Positions 4,447 to 7,356 of a stretch of 7,356 bases of DNA are shown piece after piece. The stretch is taken from positions 1 through 7,356 of the forward strand of contig JAUWZR010000128.1 of NCBI GenBank assembly GCA_030615235.1. The letters run 5' to 3'. Each line of letters starts with the position of its first letter. Position 1 is the first letter of the stretch. The notes beneath the pieces are model-generated. The model worked only from the letters and a program-made list of their open reading frames with translations. It was not told the DNA's origin and did no database searches. The position numbers and the translations under genes were made by a program. This DNA comes from Promethearchaeota archaeon (lineage in GTDB: Archaea; Asgardarchaeota; Lokiarchaeia; Sigyniarchaeales; SOKP01).

Positions 4447-5004
4447 ATGGCAAAAACGGAAGAAAATCGCCGAGAATATAAGACCGAACAAGATTTTGAT
4501 AAAGAGTTTTTTAAAGATATTGAAAGGAGGTCGAATATCTGGCAATGTATACAGTGTGGTACGTGTACCGCTAGTTGTGAAAGCGGTAGATGGACTGCGT
4601 TAAAGACCCGGTCGATACTCCGTAAAGTAGTGCTTGGTGATTTATCGGTGCTTGAAGATCCTGATATTTGGTTATGCACGACATGTTATAATTGCTACGA
4701 GCGATGTCCAAGAGATGTAAGACCAACTGATGTCATAATGGAATTAAGAAATTACGCTACTAAAAGAGGAAATATATCCCCTAATCATAGAGCGGTCGTT
4801 GGTTATTTGAAAAACTTTGGACACGCCGTACCAATTAATGACGAGATTAGAAAGCGAAGGGTCGAATTAGGATTAGAAGAACTCCCTCCAACTGCGTTTA
4901 AATATAAGCAAGAGGGAGATGATAAAGATTTAAAAAAATTTGAAGAACACTTGTTTGATTTGCCTCCTGTTAAGGAGGAGAAAAAGAAGGGAGAGGAGAA
5001 GTAA
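4447..5004 (+). CDS. hdrC: Heterodisulfide reductase subunit C (HdrC-like)
   Basis: A 185-residue soluble iron-sulfur protein. Two ferredoxin-type [4Fe-4S] motifs are complete: CIQCGTCTASC (Cys 34, 37, 40, 44) and CTTCYNCYERCP (Cys 77, 80, 83, 87). The stretches between them (SGRWTALKTRSILRK, DPDIWLCTTCYNCYERCP) are signature HdrC. It passes electrons from HdrA to HdrB. The end (about 150-185) is a charged Lys/Glu tail, partly because the region also encodes the purine-rich ribosome site of hdrB. I chose ATG 4447 because GGTGG (4437-4441) lies five bases before it; the ATG at 4435 would add four residues but has no ribosome site. The stop is three bases from hdrB. No membrane segment is seen, so it is the soluble HdrC type rather than an HdrE-linked fusion. 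Confidence 0.95.
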   Translation: MAKTEENRREYKTEQDFDKEFFKDIERRSNIWQCIQCGTCTASCESGRWTALKTRSILRKVVLGDLSVLEDPDIWLCTTCYNCYERCPRDVRPTDVIMELRNYATKRGNISPNHRAVVGYLKNFGHAVPINDEIRKRRVELGLEELPPTAFKYKQEGDDKDLKKFEEHLFDLPPVKEEKKKGEEK

Positions 5005-5007
5005 GAA

Positions 5008-5925
5008 ATGGTTAAAGAAAAAACATTTTCATTTTTTCTCGGATGCATCATGCCAAATAGATATCCCGCAATTGAAAAAGCGACGAAATTTGTAATGAAA
5101 AAGCTAGGATACGAGATTTTAGAAATGGAGCGTGCGACTTGTTGTCCAGCTCCAGGAGTATTTCGATCATTTAATAAAATAGATTGGATGGTAGCAGGTG
5201 CGAGAAATCTCTGTATTGCTGAAAAAATGGATGCGGATATTCTTACGGTATGTAATGGATGTTTTGGAACGCTCCAAGAAATAAATAAACATTTGAAAGA
5301 GAACGAAGAGCATAGAGAAATAGTAAACGAGAAGCTAAAACTGCTTGGAGATTACGAATTTAAAGGTACGATTGATGTGAGACATGTCACTGAAGTACTA
5401 GGTTACGAAGTTGGTCCATGGGGTATTGAAGATAAAATTGTTCGAAAAGCGAACGCGCGTGCCGCTATACATTATGGCTGTCATTTTCTAAAACCTACAA
5501 GAATTCGAGAGATTGAAAGTTCAGAAGGACCTACGATAATTGAAGAATTCATTGAGGTATTAGGTGTCGAATCAGTTAGATTTAAAGAACAGCTTACTTG
5601 TTGCGGTGCTGGTGGTGGTGTAAAAGCGTATGATGCGAAAGCGAGTGATACGATCTTTGAAGAAAAAATGAAGAATATTAATGATGCGGAACCTGATTTT
5701 ATACTTGACATATGCCCATTTTGTCATTTAGAATATGAGACAGCGCAAGATCAATTAAACAAGAATAAGGGTTGTAATTATGATTATCCAGTAATTCATC
5801 TTTCTCAATTGGTTGCATTCTGTATGGGATTGGATCGGGAATTCGTCGGTCTTCAATATCAATTGATGGGAAAGGATTATAATTTTGGTTTAGAAGAAGT
5901 CACAAAAGAAGAGGAGGCTGCATAG
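5008..5925 (+). CDS. hdrB: Heterodisulfide reductase subunit B (HdrB-like)
   Basis: A 305-residue protein with two complete cysteine-rich (CCG) domains. The first has Cys13, Cys45-Cys46 and CNGC at 82-85; the second has Cys158, Cys198-Cys199 (LTCCGAGGG) and CPFC at 236-239. The spacing (31, 35, then 39, 36 residues) follows methanogen HdrB nearly exactly, so all ten ligands of the two noncubane [4Fe-4S] clusters are present. In HdrB these clusters cleave the CoM-S-S-CoB disulfide. Here the substrate is probably another disulfide or a persulfide, since no methanogenesis gene is seen. The final HLSQLVAFCMGL is also family-like. A short acidic tail (GLEEVTKEEEAA) closes the protein. Purine-rich GGAGAGGAGAAG ends six bases before the ATG. 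The gene overlaps nothing; hdrA starts on the very next base after its stop. Confidence 0.95.
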   Translation: MVKEKTFSFFLGCIMPNRYPAIEKATKFVMKKLGYEILEMERATCCPAPGVFRSFNKIDWMVAGARNLCIAEKMDADILTVCNGCFGTLQEINKHLKENEEHREIVNEKLKLLGDYEFKGTIDVRHVTEVLGYEVGPWGIEDKIVRKANARAAIHYGCHFLKPTRIREIESSEGPTIIEEFIEVLGVESVRFKEQLTCCGAGGGVKAYDAKASDTIFEEKMKNINDAEPDFILDICPFCHLEYETAQDQLNKNKGCNYDYPVIHLSQLVAFCMGLDREFVGLQYQLMGKDYNFGLEEVTKEEEAA

Positions 5926-7356
5926 ATGACCGTTAAAGAAGATAAAATGGAAGGAATTGAAATAGAATCGGAAGAATCGGAAGAACCCAGAATTGCTGTT
6001 TTTTGTTGTCATTGTGGTCACAACATTGCCGGGATTGTGGATGTCGCACAAGTGGCAGACTACGCAAAGACATTACCAAATGTGGTAAAAGCAGAGCATT
6101 ATATGTTTATGTGTTCAAAACCAGGGGTTCAGATGGTTAAAGATTCAATTAAGGAATTAGGGGTTAATAGAACTGTAGTCGCAAGTTGTTCGAAAAATCA
6201 GCATGGTAAAACTTTCGCGAGAGCCATCGCTGAAGAAGGGATTAATAAACATAGACACCAACAAGTAAATGTTCGAGAATACTGTAGTTGGGTTCATAAA
6301 AAAGAACAAGATAAAGCGACTGCAAAAGCGCTTCGACTGGTAGAAGCTGGAGTGAATCGGTCTCGAAAACTCGAAGATGTAGAAACTAAACGAATTCCGA
6401 CCACTAAGGCAGCATTAGTTATTGGTGCGGGTATCGCAGGACTAAGAGCTTCTCATGATTTAGCAGAATTAGGAATACCCGTGTTTTTAGTCGAGAAAAA
6501 CTCTACAATAGGAGGGCACATGACTCAAATGAATAAAACATTTCCAACTTTAGAATGCCCCCAATGTTCGATCTCTCCTCTAACCAACGGGGTAGCGAAT
6601 CATCCATTAATTGAGCTTTATACAAATGCTCAGATTAAAGCTATTGGGGGTTCGATGGGGAATTTTGAAGTTGAAATCGAAATTAAACCTCGATACGTGA
6701 AAGATAACTGTACTTCATGTGGTGATTGCTCATTAAATTGCCCAGTAGAAGTACCAAGTGAGTGGGATAGTGGAATGTCTATGAGAAACGCTATTTACAA
6801 AGCATATCCTCAAGCGATTCCTGCAACATTCGTAAGGGACAAGAAAAATTGTATTGAATGTAAAACATGCATTAGCGTATGCCCGGTCCAAGCGGTTGAT
6901 TTTTCGATGGAACCTGAGACTAAAACGGTGAAAGTTGGATCGATTGTAGTAGCTGCTGGTTATAGCGAGTACGATCCTACGGAAATAGAACCATATCACT
7001 ATGGACAAGAGGGATATGAAGATGTTATTACTCAATTAAAATTAGAAAGAATGTTATCACCAACTTCTTTAACGAATAGTGAAATATTACGACCATCTGA
7101 CGGAAAACTACCTAAGAGTATCGTAATGATTCAATGCGTTGGGAGTCGAAACGATCAAGTTGGCAATAAGTATTGTACAGGGGTATGTTGCAAATTTGCT
7201 ATAAAAAACGCTCATATACTCAAAGATATGTATCCTGACACCGATATTACGATTTGTTATATAGACGTACGAACTCCAGGATTAAATTTTGAAGAAATGT
7301 ATAAATCTACTCAAGAAATTGGAGTCCGATTTATCCGAGGTAGACCTTCGGAAATT
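5926..7356 (+). CDS. hdrA: Heterodisulfide reductase subunit A (HdrA-like), partial
   Basis: The first 477 residues of an HdrA, usually about 650 residues; the window ends inside the gene. It opens with an acidic stretch of some 20 residues not usual in methanogen HdrA. The N-terminal iron-sulfur domain follows (FCCHCGHNIAGIVD, Cys27/28/30, then Cys63, Cys88 and REYCSWVH with Cys120). The FAD-binding Rossmann motif is GAGIAGL (167-173), with Glu190 ending the second strand and IGGHMTQMNKTFPTLECPQC after it. Two inserted ferredoxin clusters follow (Cys 262, 265, 268, 272 and Cys 309, 312, 315, 319). The thioredoxin-reductase-like part resumes with IVVAAGY, the CVGSR motif at 404-408 and CTGVCC at 417-422. 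HdrA is the flavin subunit that splits electron pairs between a low-potential acceptor and HdrBC. GAGGAG nine bases before the ATG, which directly follows the hdrB stop, supports the start; Met8 is an alternative. Confidence 0.96.
   Translation, partial: MTVKEDKMEGIEIESEESEEPRIAVFCCHCGHNIAGIVDVAQVADYAKTLPNVVKAEHYMFMCSKPGVQMVKDSIKELGVNRTVVASCSKNQHGKTFARAIAEEGINKHRHQQVNVREYCSWVHKKEQDKATAKALRLVEAGVNRSRKLEDVETKRIPTTKAALVIGAGIAGLRASHDLAELGIPVFLVEKNSTIGGHMTQMNKTFPTLECPQCSISPLTNGVANHPLIELYTNAQIKAIGGSMGNFEVEIEIKPRYVKDNCTSCGDCSLNCPVEVPSEWDSGMSMRNAIYKAYPQAIPATFVRDKKNCIECKTCISVCPVQAVDFSMEPETKTVKVGSIVVAAGYSEYDPTEIEPYHYGQEGYEDVITQLKLERMLSPTSLTNSEILRPSDGKLPKSIVMIQCVGSRNDQVGNKYCTGVCCKFAIKNAHILKDMYPDTDITICYIDVRTPGLNFEEMYKSTQEIGVRFIRGRPSEI

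Noticed and set aside
4523..4531. Strong Shine-Dalgarno match AAAGGAGGT inside hdrC
   Set aside because: The next ATG (4545) is out of frame and its frame stops after nine codons; the site simply encodes Glu-Arg-Arg before the first cluster.
6733..7035. Minus-strand frame of 100 codons inside hdrA
   Set aside because: Antisense to the ferredoxin-containing part of hdrA, which has clear motifs on the plus strand.
4447..7356. Assignment as the sulfur-oxidising sHdr complex
   Set aside because: HdrA has the long methanogen-type layout with inserted ferredoxins and HdrB keeps both full CCG motifs; the paired B and C copies of sHdr are not present in the window.
1..7356. tRNA, rRNA, CRISPR array, insertion sequence
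   Set aside because: No cloverleaf, no regular repeat-spacer array and no transposase was found on either strand.

Overview
The window is AT-rich and looks archaeal. The start sites mostly carry GGAG/GGTG-type Shine-Dalgarno matches, TTG is used as a start, the likely promoters have TATA boxes, and genes end at plain T-runs. The gene content (a full methanogen-type HdrABC set, a stand-alone ubiquitin-fold protein, an Lrp/AsnC regulator, a ribbon-helix-helix protein fused to a retropepsin-like protease) fits an Asgard archaeon (Promethearchaeota) best. That placement is an inference from gene content and composition, not proven by a marker gene.

Left part (1-2240, all intact genes on the minus strand): a three-part RHH / DUF5678-like / retropepsin-like aspartyl protease protein (86-850); a 384-base stretch that holds the decayed end of a ParE-type toxin-antitoxin pair and a perfect 8-bp hairpin; a small ubiquitin-fold protein whose tail ends Gly-Cys-Phe-Glu (1235-1570); and an Lrp/AsnC regulator (1764-2240).

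Middle (2241-2507): a divergent regulatory region between the Lrp-type regulator and the sulfur genes. It holds two near-identical TATA-containing direct repeats, a third TATA-like box, and a 17-bp inverted repeat (15 of 17 matching) that spans two of the boxes.

Right part (2508-7356, all plus strand): tusA, dsrE, dsrF, dsrH, a DsrE2-type gene, then hdrC, hdrB and hdrA (cut by the window end). TusA and the DsrE-family proteins carry sulfur as protein-bound persulfide. HdrCBA is an iron-sulfur/flavin electron-transfer complex whose HdrB carries two noncubane [4Fe-4S] sites that split or form disulfides. Together they suggest a system that relays sulfane sulfur to an Hdr complex for reduction or oxidation coupled to electron bifurcation. 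The sequence supports the parts list and their clustering; the sulfur substrate, the direction of the reaction and the partner protein (no DsrC is visible) are not shown. T-runs and A-rich leaders after dsrH and dsrE2 suggest up to three transcription units (tusA-dsrEFH, dsrE2, hdrCBA) rather than one uniform operon.
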